A DNA stretch of 64,000 bases, taken from positions 57,189-121,188 of the forward strand of contig CACOBT010000004.1 in assembly GCA_902625535.1 (NCBI GenBank), written 5' to 3'. The DNA is from an uncultured beta proteobacterium (lineage in GTDB: Bacteria; Pseudomonadota; Gammaproteobacteria; Burkholderiales; Burkholderiaceae_A). Shown here in pieces: positions 55,329 through 63,601 of the stretch (position 1 is its first letter; every line of letters starts with the position of its first letter). The position numbers were made by a program, and so were the translations under genes. The notes beneath the pieces are model-generated. The model did no database searches. It was not told where the DNA came from and was given only the letters and a program-made list of their open reading frames with translations.

Positions 55329-56704
55329 AACGTTTTTTCTTTTAATTTTTGCGGGTAAAATTCTAACACTGTGGATTGATTATCATCAAATATTGTCCGG
55401 CCGACCTTGATAACGTCATCAAAAGTTATCTTCTCAAGCACTCTTAACCAGTCATTCGAGTCTTTAAGGCTTCTTTGATTGGTAATAATTAGAGATGCTT
55501 CTCGGACCTGACTCATTAAGGAATCTTTCTGAAAAATTTGGTCGGCCTTTGCGCGTCTTTTGACTCTAGTTAGATACTTTTCTGGCATTTTAGCCCGCAA
55601 CACATTCTTGATTTCATGTTGTATTTCACTTTCAAGTTCTTCCATCGAAACTCCCGTCGATGGAGTCGCATCTATCACAAAGTAGCCAGGACCACGGGAC
55701 ATCCACGAAGAGCCGATTGAAATAGAAACTGCTTTCTGACTTTCACGAACGAGTTTTTTAATTAGCACCCCTGTATCTTCATCTCCAAGGAGAACGCCTA
55801 GAACGCCCATGGCAACAACCTGTTTTATATTTTCATTTTCGTAAACCATCTCACCAGAGTTTCCTGAAATAACTGGTGCCTTCCAAAGTTTTAGTAAAAA
55901 ATTGTTTTCCGCAGGCGCACTAAGTTTAATTCTCCTCTGACCAACCTGGGGCGGTTCTTTTTGCGGTTTCCGTTCCGGTAACACCGCCATATCAGTCTCA
56001 CCGTAGTACTTTTCTACGAGCTTTAGGACCGTTTTACTTTCAACTGCCCCTGCAATTATGACAGTCAAATTATTTGGTACATACCAGGTGTCATACCATG
56101 CCTTAGCATCGTCTAACTTTAAGTTTAAAATATCATCGCGCCAACCAATGATTGGGCGACGGATTGGAGACGCTTGAAAAGCTTGCGCAAATAAGGTTTC
56201 GTATGCTCGCCCTTTCGGACTATCATCCGTGCGTAAAAGGCGCTCTTGTAAAACGACTTGAATCTCTTTTACAAAATCATCCTGGTTAAAAACAAGGTTC
56301 TGCATCCTATCTGCTTCTAATTTGATTATCGTTTCTAAGTGATCTTTGTGAACCTGCTGATGATATCCGGTGATTTCTCTGGAAGTGAAAGCATTTTCCT
56401 GACCGCCTAAGCTCCCAATAATTCTGCTGAACTCACCTTCCTGCATGGTTTTTGTTCTCTTAAACATCATATGCTCAAGTACATGCGCTACACCAGATTT
56501 CCCATCGACTTCGTCGATGGAACCAGCCCGCACTACCGTCATCTGTATTACCGTTGGGGCAGATTGATCCTCAAAAACTAGCACTCTGAGCCCGTTCTCG
56601 AGGGTTTTGTCGGCGGTTGGTGGTTTCGAAAAAGCAAGAACATTAGAACCCCATAAAAATATACAATAAATGAATATTAATTTGGGATATTTTCGAGCAT
56701 CCAT
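55325..56704 (-). CDS. M16-family zinc peptidase (active subunit)
   Basis: A 459-residue periplasmic M16 peptidase. A signal peptide ends near residue 24. The inverted zinc motif HVLEH at 74-78 lies in GVAHVLEHMMFKRT, with the distal Glu expected in the following helices. It forms an operon with the inactive partner. It is divergent from ftsY, as in related genomes. Confidence 0.9.
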   Translation of the reverse strand: MDARKYPKLIFIYCIFLWGSNVLAFSKPPTADKTLENGLRVLVFEDQSAPTVIQMTVVRAGSIDEVDGKSGVAHVLEHMMFKRTKTMQEGEFSRIIGSLGGQENAFTSREITGYHQQVHKDHLETIIKLEADRMQNLVFNQDDFVKEIQVVLQERLLRTDDSPKGRAYETLFAQAFQASPIRRPIIGWRDDILNLKLDDAKAWYDTWYVPNNLTVIIAGAVESKTVLKLVEKYYGETDMAVLPERKPQKEPPQVGQRRIKLSAPAENNFLLKLWKAPVISGNSGEMVYENENIKQVVAMGVLGVLLGDEDTGVLIKKLVRESQKAVSISIGSSWMSRGPGYFVIDATPSTGVSMEELESEIQHEIKNVLRAKMPEKYLTRVKRRAKADQIFQKDSLMSQVREASLIITNQRSLKDSNDWLRVLEKITFDDVIKVGRTIFDDNQSTVLEFYPQKLKEKTL

Positions 56705-56775
56705 ACTAATCGTGTCCTGTTTTTTGTTTTAAGTGAGGTGGATTTCATTAAATCATGGTAAGAGGGACTAAGACA

Positions 56776-57741
56776 ATGACTAATAGTTTCGACAAGAAGG
56801 AATCAGAACCAAAAAATTCAATTTGGGTTAGCCTGAAAAACATCAGAATGCAAATGCATGGCGTTTTCTCAAGGGATGTTATTGACACTAAGGAACTTAT
56901 TGAGTTGGAGGAAATTTTGATTCTTTCTGATGCTGGACCCCAAATCTCAGCTGAGATAGCAGAAAATATTCGTAACGAACTAAAAAATTCTAAGAATCGA
57001 CTTGGACCAAAAGGTTGTTTGATTGTACTCAGAAACCTTATCGAAAAAAGGTTAGAAAAGTTAGTAGACCCAAATCATTTAAGTCAAAGCATTTTAACGG
57101 AAAAACAAGAAAACCCTTTAGTTTCAATATTAATTGTTGGGGTTAACGGGAGTGGGAAAACAACTACTATCGGAAAACTTGCTAGTTACTACAAAGCCGG
57201 TAATCTGTCAGTAGCTTTAGCTGCCTGTGATACTTTTCGCGCAGCCGCTAACGAGCAACTAATTTCATGGGGAGAGAATAATTCAGTTGAAGTCTTTAGT
57301 AGTCGAGTGGTTGATCCTGCGGCTGCTGCATTTGAAGCTATAAAAACGTCAAAAGAAAAAAAAATTGATATTTTATTTGTTGACACAGCAGGACGATTAC
57401 CAAACAACAAAAATCTAATTGAAGAATTAAAAAAAATTAGACGAGTTATGTCGAAGGCAAATAACGGCTCCCAGGAACACACATGGATAGTAATTGACTG
57501 TAATACAGGGCAAAATGCCATTTCCCAAATAAGAAAATTCAGAGAAGCGGTTGATATAACAGGGATAATTCTCACAAAGTTTGACGGAATCAATAAGGCG
57601 GGATTCTTGCTTCAATTGTCAAAGCACGAACCTATACCAATAATTTTTGTTGGCACCGGAGAAAAGATTACTGATATCGTCGCTTTTAGCCCTGAGATTA
57701 TTTCATCCGGGATTGTCGGATTGGATTCAATGACTGAATAA
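56776..57741 (+). CDS. ftsY: Signal recognition particle receptor FtsY
   Basis: SRP receptor GTPase that docks ribosomes making membrane proteins. The NG domain has G1 GVNGSGKTTTIGKLA, the box ACDTFRAAANEQL, DTAGRLPNNKNL and the TKFDG region, ending in GTGEKITDIVAF. I favour ATG 56776 because AGGGA stands 8 nt before it (321 residues); ATG 56755 is an alternative. The long acidic A domain of E. coli FtsY is missing, as in many other bacteria. Confidence 0.95.
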   Translation: MTNSFDKKESEPKNSIWVSLKNIRMQMHGVFSRDVIDTKELIELEEILILSDAGPQISAEIAENIRNELKNSKNRLGPKGCLIVLRNLIEKRLEKLVDPNHLSQSILTEKQENPLVSILIVGVNGSGKTTTIGKLASYYKAGNLSVALAACDTFRAAANEQLISWGENNSVEVFSSRVVDPAAAAFEAIKTSKEKKIDILFVDTAGRLPNNKNLIEELKKIRRVMSKANNGSQEHTWIVIDCNTGQNAISQIRKFREAVDITGIILTKFDGINKAGFLLQLSKHEPIPIIFVGTGEKITDIVAFSPEIISSGIVGLDSMTE

Positions 57742-57743
57742 AT

Positions 57744-60029
57744 CTAATCTTTAATACAATCAACAAAATAATTTTTATATCCGGATCCGTCCTCCTCTAT
57801 GACCAACCCATGTATGTCCGCTTCAAATCCTGGAAATGAAAAATTAAACTCTCTCGCAAAATCGAGATAAGTAACGATTATCCTGTTAAATCTTTCTCCT
57901 GGTATAAGTAACGGAATTCCAGGCGGATAGGGAGTAAGAAGAGATGTAGTTACTCGACCCTCTAATTCATCGATAGGCACTCTTTCCGTCTTCCCTCTAG
58001 CCAGCGAAGCAAAAGCGTCAGCTGGACGCAAAACGGGCTCCATGTCCGACAAATACATTTCAGTTGTCAATTTAGCGACGTCATTACGCTTGTGCACATC
58101 ATGTAATTGAAAACACAAATCCTTCAAACCAACTCGCTCGTATTTTGGAAAGTTGGAGCAAAACTCTGGCAAAACTCGCCACATTGGCTGATTTTTATCG
58201 TAATCATCTTTAAATTGTTGTAGCGCTGCCAGGAGCGTATTCCACCGTCCTTTTGTTATCCCTATTGTAAACATAATAAAGAAAGAATAAAGGCCGGTTT
58301 TCTCGACAATTACCCCGTGTTCAGACAAATATCTCGTTACTACAGATGCTGGAATTCCCTCGTCATCAAACTCGCCTGACAAATTCAATCCAGGTGTAAC
58401 TATAGTTGCTTTTATCGGATCGAGCATATTAAAGTTTTCATGAACCGCTCCAAATCCATGCCAGTCGTCTTTCGGACTCAACAACCATTGCTCCCTGTGC
58501 GTCATACCTTCACTATGAGGTTCAATATCACTCGGACCCCAAACTTTAAACCACCAGTTGTCATCACCCAGCTCCTTATCAACTTTCAACATAGCTCGAC
58601 GAAAGTCTAACGCTTCAATTATTGATTCCTCCACTAACGCTCTTCCGCCTGGTGGCTCCATCATTGCTGCTGCAACATCAAGAGAGGCAATGATAGAATA
58701 CTGCGGGCTTGTTGAACTGTGCATAAGATACGCTTCGTTAAAAAGGCTATGATCAAACCGCTTTGTTTTCGAATCCTGAACTAAAATCTGAGAGGCCTGC
58801 GAAATTCCCGCTAATAGCTTATGAATGGATTGCGTAGAAAAAATAATAGTGTCTTTAGCCCTCGGTCGATTTTCACCTATAGCATGCATGTCTTTATAAA
58901 AATCATGAAAAGCAGCATGCGGGACCCAGGCTTCGTCAAAATGGAGCGTATCAATTAATTCTGTTAATAACTCCTTTATAATTTCGACATTGTATAGAAT
59001 TCCGTCGTAAGTGCTCTGAGTGATTGTCAATATTTTTGGTACTTTGTCACCGTAGTTTTCCTTACCATCGTGGTAGGAGCTGGCTATTGGATTTTGATCG
59101 ATTTTCTTTTTTATATTGTCTGGATGAAATTCTTCCAATGGGATTGGGCCGATGATACCGAGGTGATTTCTGGTAGGCATAATAAATACCGGAATGGCTC
59201 CAGTCATCGTTATGGCGTGTAGAACGCTTTTGTGACAGTTTCTATCAACTACTACGATATCCCCCGGTGCGACTGATGCATGCCAAATAATTTTATTGGA
59301 AGTAGAAGTACCATTGGTAACAAAATAACTATGGTCCGCATTGAAAATTCGAGCGGCATTTATTTCTGAAGCGGCAACTGGACCTGTGTGGTCCAATAAC
59401 TGTCCTATTTCGTCCACTGCATTGCAAACGTCGGCTCTAAGCATATTTTCGCCAAAGAATTGATGGAACATTTGACCAACAGGGGACTTAAGAAAGGCTA
59501 CGCCACCGGAATGCCCAGGACAATGCCATGAATATGAACCATCTTGTGCATAATTTACCAAAGCTCTAAAAAATGGCGGGGCCAAAGATTCCATGTATGA
59601 CCGAGCTTCCCTGATTATATGTCGTGCAACAAATTCTGGAGTATCTTCAAACATGTGAATAAACCCATGCATTTCTCGCAAAACATCATTCGGTATATGT
59701 TTTGAGGTTCTTGTTTCGCCATAAAGAAAAATTGGTATCTCATTATTTCGAAATCTGATTGCAGAAATGAATGCCCTAATACTTTTCAAGGCAGCTTCCA
59801 TTTCTTCTAAGGAGCCATCGCCGAACTCTTCATCATCTATTGATAAAATAAAAGCTGATGCACGAGACTGCTGTTGTGCAAACTGAGTTAAATCACCGAA
59901 ACTTGTAAGGCCCAAAACTTCTATGCCTTGTTTCTCCAAAGCCTCCGCTAAAGCCCGGACACCAAATCCTGACGTATTTTCAGAGCGGAAATCTTCATCT
60001 ATTATTACTACTGGAAATTTAAATTTCAT
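57744..60029 (-). CDS. Orn/Lys/Arg decarboxylase (fold type I)
   Basis: PLP-dependent basic amino-acid decarboxylase of 761 residues. An N-terminal wing domain (about 1-130) with a receiver-like fold is followed by the PLP domain with SWHCPGHSGGVAF, the Asp region HFDEAWVPHAAF and the PLP-lysine in STQSIHKLLAGISQASQ. Whether lysine, ornithine or arginine is the substrate cannot be read from this. Its stop is 2 nt from the convergent ftsY stop. It is divergent from rpoH. Confidence 0.92.
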   Translation of the reverse strand: MKFKFPVVIIDEDFRSENTSGFGVRALAEALEKQGIEVLGLTSFGDLTQFAQQQSRASAFILSIDDEEFGDGSLEEMEAALKSIRAFISAIRFRNNEIPIFLYGETRTSKHIPNDVLREMHGFIHMFEDTPEFVARHIIREARSYMESLAPPFFRALVNYAQDGSYSWHCPGHSGGVAFLKSPVGQMFHQFFGENMLRADVCNAVDEIGQLLDHTGPVAASEINAARIFNADHSYFVTNGTSTSNKIIWHASVAPGDIVVVDRNCHKSVLHAITMTGAIPVFIMPTRNHLGIIGPIPLEEFHPDNIKKKIDQNPIASSYHDGKENYGDKVPKILTITQSTYDGILYNVEIIKELLTELIDTLHFDEAWVPHAAFHDFYKDMHAIGENRPRAKDTIIFSTQSIHKLLAGISQASQILVQDSKTKRFDHSLFNEAYLMHSSTSPQYSIIASLDVAAAMMEPPGGRALVEESIIEALDFRRAMLKVDKELGDDNWWFKVWGPSDIEPHSEGMTHREQWLLSPKDDWHGFGAVHENFNMLDPIKATIVTPGLNLSGEFDDEGIPASVVTRYLSEHGVIVEKTGLYSFFIMFTIGITKGRWNTLLAALQQFKDDYDKNQPMWRVLPEFCSNFPKYERVGLKDLCFQLHDVHKRNDVAKLTTEMYLSDMEPVLRPADAFASLARGKTERVPIDELEGRVTTSLLTPYPPGIPLLIPGERFNRIIVTYLDFAREFNFSFPGFEADIHGLVIEEDGSGYKNYFVDCIKD

Positions 60030-60090
60030 GTAAATTGTCTAAAAATTGAATCTCTAAAATACCTTAATTTATACTCAATTGGCTTTTTTT

Positions 60091-60120
60091 TTGCTACGGG
60101 TAGTGAACTTAGTTTATAAT
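60091..60120 (+). promoter_or_regulatory. Sigma-70 promoter of rpoH
   Basis: TTGCTA (60091-60096) and an exact TATAAT (60115-60120) are 18 bases apart. Transcription would begin near 60127, inside the CIRCE-like element that follows. The promoter lies in the 135-base gap between the divergent decarboxylase and rpoH. Confidence 0.8.
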
Positions 60121-60146
60121 TGGCACTCTTAACTTATGAGTGCTAA
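60120..60146 (+). promoter_or_regulatory. CIRCE-like HrcA operator before rpoH
   Basis: TTGGCACTC, nine bases, GAGTGCTAA: only one base differs from the CIRCE consensus TTAGCACTC-N9-GAGTGCTAA. It starts at the last base of the -10 box and covers the expected transcription start, so HrcA bound here would block rpoH transcription. CIRCE is the known HrcA site of groE and dnaK operons. Confidence 0.88.
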
Positions 60147-60164
60147 GAAAGGTGTATGTTTTTT

Positions 60165-61016
60165 ATGACGAATATAACTACCGCTAATCTATGTCCTAAT
60201 CGAGACCTTAACGCTTACATAGCTGCTGTTTATCAAATACCTATGTTAAGCAAAGAGGAAGAAACGCAATTGGCTGAAGATCTGGTTAATAAAGGAGAAT
60301 TAGAGTCGGCTCAAAAACTCGTTTTAGCTCATTTACGTGTCGTGGTTTCTGTTTCCCGGCAATACCTAAGCTATGGTCTATCTCAAGCTGACATCATTCA
60401 AGAAGGTAATGTGGGTCTAATGAAAGCCGTAAAAAGGTTTGATCCATCAAATGGGGCTCGCCTTTTTTCCTTCGCTATACACTGGATTAAAGCGGAAATT
60501 CATGATTTTATCCTCCGAAACTGGAAAATTGTGAAAGTGGCTACCACTAAAGCACAGAGAAAACTTTTTTTTAACTTACGGTCTCTAAAGAAAAAACTTG
60601 GTTGTTCCGATTCACTCACGAAAGGCGAGGTTGCGGAGATCGCTGGAAAGCTTGATGTGAGAGATTGTGATGTTGAGGAAATGAACATGCGTTTATCCCA
60701 TTCTGACTCATCTATTGATTATCAAGATGAAAATGGATATTCCCAATGTCTCAAAGCCAACGAAGGGGACCCATATGAAGTTGTATCAAACGATGAAGAA
60801 CAAATTAGAAGAAAAAAGGCTGTTTCCGATGCGGTTAACTGCTTAGATGATCGGAGCAAGCATATATTGGAAACAAGGTGGCTTAATGTGGAGGAGGGTA
60901 CAAAACCGAAAACTCTTAAGGAGCTAGCTAGTGAGCTTGGGGTGTCCGCAGAAAGGGTTCGGCAAATTGAAACTTCTGCATTCAAAATTCTAAAAGATGA
61001 ATTGAAGATTAGTTAA
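60165..61016 (+). CDS. rpoH: RNA polymerase heat-shock sigma factor RpoH
   Basis: Sigma-32 heat-shock factor. Sigma-70 regions are visible: 1.2 with NAYIAAVYQIPMLSKEEE, 2.2-2.4 with DIIQEGNVGLMKAVKRFDP and FAIHWIKAEIHDFILRNW, and the RpoH box QRKLFFNLR. The C-terminal HTH is in LKELASELGVSAERVRQIE. I start at ATG 60165 (283 residues): AAGGTG stands 10 nt before it but only 1 nt before the ATG at 60156. Confidence 0.96.
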   Translation: MTNITTANLCPNRDLNAYIAAVYQIPMLSKEEETQLAEDLVNKGELESAQKLVLAHLRVVVSVSRQYLSYGLSQADIIQEGNVGLMKAVKRFDPSNGARLFSFAIHWIKAEIHDFILRNWKIVKVATTKAQRKLFFNLRSLKKKLGCSDSLTKGEVAEIAGKLDVRDCDVEEMNMRLSHSDSSIDYQDENGYSQCLKANEGDPYEVVSNDEEQIRRKKAVSDAVNCLDDRSKHILETRWLNVEEGTKPKTLKELASELGVSAERVRQIETSAFKILKDELKIS

Positions 61017-61037
61017 GTTCAATTCGCGAAAAAGCGT

Positions 61038-61952
61038 CTAATAGTTCATCACCATTTGGGTAATTAATTTATCGAATATAAGGCCACCGAATATAAAAGT
61101 TAAGTAGTAAATTGAATAACGAAATACGTATCGCGCCGCCTTTTCAGAATACTGGACATAAAGTTTCCAACAAATGTGGATAAAGTAGATGGTTGCGACG
61201 GATGAAATACTAAAATAAACGTATCCACTCATTCCAACTAGGACAGGAGAAATCACGACCGGAAACAGCAAAGAAGCATACAACAATATTTGTAACCTCG
61301 TAAATTTTGAACCATGTGTAACCGGTAACATTGGCAACCCTGTCCTTTTATAATCATCCACCCTGTAAAGGGCAAGGGCCCAAAAATGAGGGGGCGTCCA
61401 TACGAATATTATTAAAAATAACAGCCATGCCTCTGGACTCACTGTCCCATCAACAGCAGCCCATCCTAAAACGGGAGGCATTGAACCTGAAGCCCCACCT
61501 ATGACAATATTTTGCGGTGTAAGCGGTTTTAAAATCACTGTGTACAAGAAAGCATACCCAACAAATGTAGCTAAAGTTAAGTATGCCGTAATGCTATTTA
61601 CAAAAGTCATTAAAACTGTAAATCCACTCACTCCTAGTACAACTGAAAAGATTAATGTTTGGTTCGGAGATAAATTACCAGACGGTAAAGGCCGCCATGC
61701 TGTTCTCGCCATTTTTGCATCAATTTGCTTTTCAATGAGGCAATTCATAGCAGCAGCAGCAGCTGACAGCATGGCAATTCCCAACGTAGCCCAGAAAAAA
61801 AGTGTTGCGGAGAAAGGTTCAGAGGTCTCACTATTCCACGCCATAAACATTCCGATCATAGCGCAAAATACTATCAACATATTTACTCGAGGTTTTGTCA
61901 AGGTTAGAAACTGAAAAAGGTTTCGACTTGATGAGTAAATTACGGATGCCAT
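61038..61952 (-). CDS. ctaB: Protohaem IX farnesyltransferase (haem O synthase)
   Basis: Membrane prenyltransferase that makes haem O for cytochrome oxidase. The 304-residue protein has about nine membrane helices and the NxxxDxxxD-like motif in MNCLIEKQIDAKMARTAWRP, with the second in YRVDDYKRTGLPMLPV. In related genomes ctaA (haem A synthase) usually precedes it; here the SCO-like gene does, 5 nt upstream. Confidence 0.95.
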   Translation of the reverse strand: MASVIYSSSRNLFQFLTLTKPRVNMLIVFCAMIGMFMAWNSETSEPFSATLFFWATLGIAMLSAAAAAMNCLIEKQIDAKMARTAWRPLPSGNLSPNQTLIFSVVLGVSGFTVLMTFVNSITAYLTLATFVGYAFLYTVILKPLTPQNIVIGGASGSMPPVLGWAAVDGTVSPEAWLLFLIIFVWTPPHFWALALYRVDDYKRTGLPMLPVTHGSKFTRLQILLYASLLFPVVISPVLVGMSGYVYFSISSVATIYFIHICWKLYVQYSEKAARYVFRYSIYYLTFIFGGLIFDKLITQMVMNY

Positions 61953-61957
61953 ATCAG

Positions 61958-62578
61958 TTAGCCTATCCTTGAGGCTTTAAGAAGTCGGGATAAATCCTTA
62001 TAAACTTTTTTAGGATCGGCGGCGTTTGGGTATCTCATTATAAGTCGACCCATAGGGTCAACGATCCAAACTCCAACAAATGATTGGGGTTGTGAATTAA
62101 ACGGACTTTGCTTAGGGTTAGTTTTAAGTGTCCAAAGACCCTTGAAATCTCGAGCATTTGTATTGGGGATAAGCGGATTGTCCTGAAACATTATCCATGC
62201 TCGTTCTACCCTAAACCGATTTTTACCAGTCATTAACCTCACTTGTCTAGTTAAATAGAGTGTATTCTCACATTCTTCTCCACATTGCTCCTCAGAAGCG
62301 ATGTAGGCAAGGATCCATCGGCCTTTTAGATCCCCAACATTAGTAATCTCAGAGCGGGACTCGTTAGTGTCGATTAAAGCACTTTCAGCTGTTGGCCTTG
62401 AAATCTCTTTAACAGCCACAGTGTCAAGTCGTATCGGAGGCTGAACCAGTTGGCCATAATTAACGAATTTGGAAGGTTTAAAAAAATAATAGGTAAGCGT
62501 AGCCAACACAACCGGTGCAGCGCACACAATGACGATCAACCAGAAGGTGAGGCTTTTCCTTTTCTCCTCAGTCAACAT
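61958..62578 (-). CDS. SCO-like cytochrome oxidase assembly protein
   Basis: A 206-residue membrane-anchored thioredoxin-fold protein. A helix at about 11-33 is followed by a periplasmic domain. The CGEEC segment (in SEEQCGEECENTLYL) matches the CxxxC copper site of SCO proteins, and FVGVWIVDPMGRLIMRYP resembles their C-terminal half. A gene of this type stands between SURF1 and ctaA in betaproteobacteria. Copper delivery is inferred. Confidence 0.8.
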   Translation of the reverse strand: MLTEEKRKSLTFWLIVIVCAAPVVLATLTYYFFKPSKFVNYGQLVQPPIRLDTVAVKEISRPTAESALIDTNESRSEITNVGDLKGRWILAYIASEEQCGEECENTLYLTRQVRLMTGKNRFRVERAWIMFQDNPLIPNTNARDFKGLWTLKTNPKQSPFNSQPQSFVGVWIVDPMGRLIMRYPNAADPKKVYKDLSRLLKASRIG

Positions 62579-63338
62579 TTTTACTCTTCCTGTTCAAAGT
62601 GAATGCTAAAACAATAGCCATAATTCCGAAGAACACCCATTGTACCGCATAACTTAAATGTTTAAATTTCTCGTTCTCATCTAATTCAAGTTCCACTCGT
62701 TTTAAACCCGACTCTTCAGACACATTAGTCATCCAAACAACTAGTGGAAGCCGTTTCTTCTCAGAAAGACCGGGAATCCCTTTCGCAAACTTATCCAACC
62801 GCTCCCATGTTAAATTTTGCCAAATATGCCCTTCGCGCATAAGATTTTCATCACCAGATAATTCAATCCTACGCATAAGATCTGTTTCAACCCTCCCTAC
62901 TATGAGGCTTTTATTGATTGACACTGGTTGATATAATTCTCCCTTTTTAAAAGCACTATTACCATCAATCTGTCCTGGACCTTTTAATGCCCAACCGCGA
63001 TTGACCCAGAGAAACAATTTCCCTTCATCTAAACTAAAAGCGGACATCACGTGAACGCCAGGAACACCATCATATGACCTGTTATCAAGGTAAATAGTTG
63101 CGTTTGGAACCCAATTTCCATCTAACGTAATTAGTTTCCCCCTTAATGAGAGTGCTTCTTGTTCTGTCATGTCAAGCCAATTCTTGGCGTTCACATTTTT
63201 AGGCGTATTTTGCGTTGAAAGCTTCTTAAAAATTTCGTCCTTGTATTCGGCCCTATTTATCTGCCATAAGGACAAAGTAAAGCAAAGCGCAGCTAATAGT
63301 CCAAGCAATATGTTTCGAAAATTAAGCACTTCCTTCAC
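62568..63338 (-). CDS. SURF1-family cytochrome oxidase assembly protein
   Basis: Inner-membrane protein aiding haem A insertion into cytochrome oxidase. The 256 residues have a helix at each end (about 9-26 and 229-248), WQINRAEYKD after the first, a periplasmic domain with the FLWVNRGWA block, and SYAVQWVFFG in the C-terminal helix, all SURF1 hallmarks. It overlaps the SCO-like gene by 11 nt and is divergent from the DUF2909 gene with a 21-nt gap. Confidence 0.93.
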   Translation of the reverse strand: MKEVLNFRNILLGLLAALCFTLSLWQINRAEYKDEIFKKLSTQNTPKNVNAKNWLDMTEQEALSLRGKLITLDGNWVPNATIYLDNRSYDGVPGVHVMSAFSLDEGKLFLWVNRGWALKGPGQIDGNSAFKKGELYQPVSINKSLIVGRVETDLMRRIELSGDENLMREGHIWQNLTWERLDKFAKGIPGLSEKKRLPLVVWMTNVSEESGLKRVELELDENEKFKHLSYAVQWVFFGIMAIVLAFTLNRKSKNVD

Positions 63339-63359
63339 TTTTACGTTAAGATTCTAACA

Positions 63360-63578
63360 ATGGTTAAAATGGTAATTTTCATTGGTTTCGGACTTGTTGT
63401 TTACAATCTGGGTGTTGCTTTATATCATCTGGTTGGCAGCAAGGGCAGTTCAAAAACGTTGCTTAGAGCCCTAGCCATACGGGTAGCAATTTCAATATTA
63501 ATTTTCGGCTTAATTATTACTGCGCATCTACTCGGATTGATTGAGCCAACGGGTATTAAACTCACGGTACAGGACTAA
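63360..63578 (+). CDS. DUF2909 twin-transmembrane protein
   Basis: A 72-residue protein with two membrane helices (about 4-26 and 40-62) of the DUF2909 type that lies between coxC and SURF1 in betaproteobacteria. It probably assists oxidase assembly, but its role is unknown. An alternative ATG lies at 63369. It is convergent with coxC. Confidence 0.85.
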   Translation: MVKMVIFIGFGLVVYNLGVALYHLVGSKGSSKTLLRALAIRVAISILIFGLIITAHLLGLIEPTGIKLTVQD

Positions 63579-63601
63579 TCAAAATTACCTTTCCGACCCA
63601 A

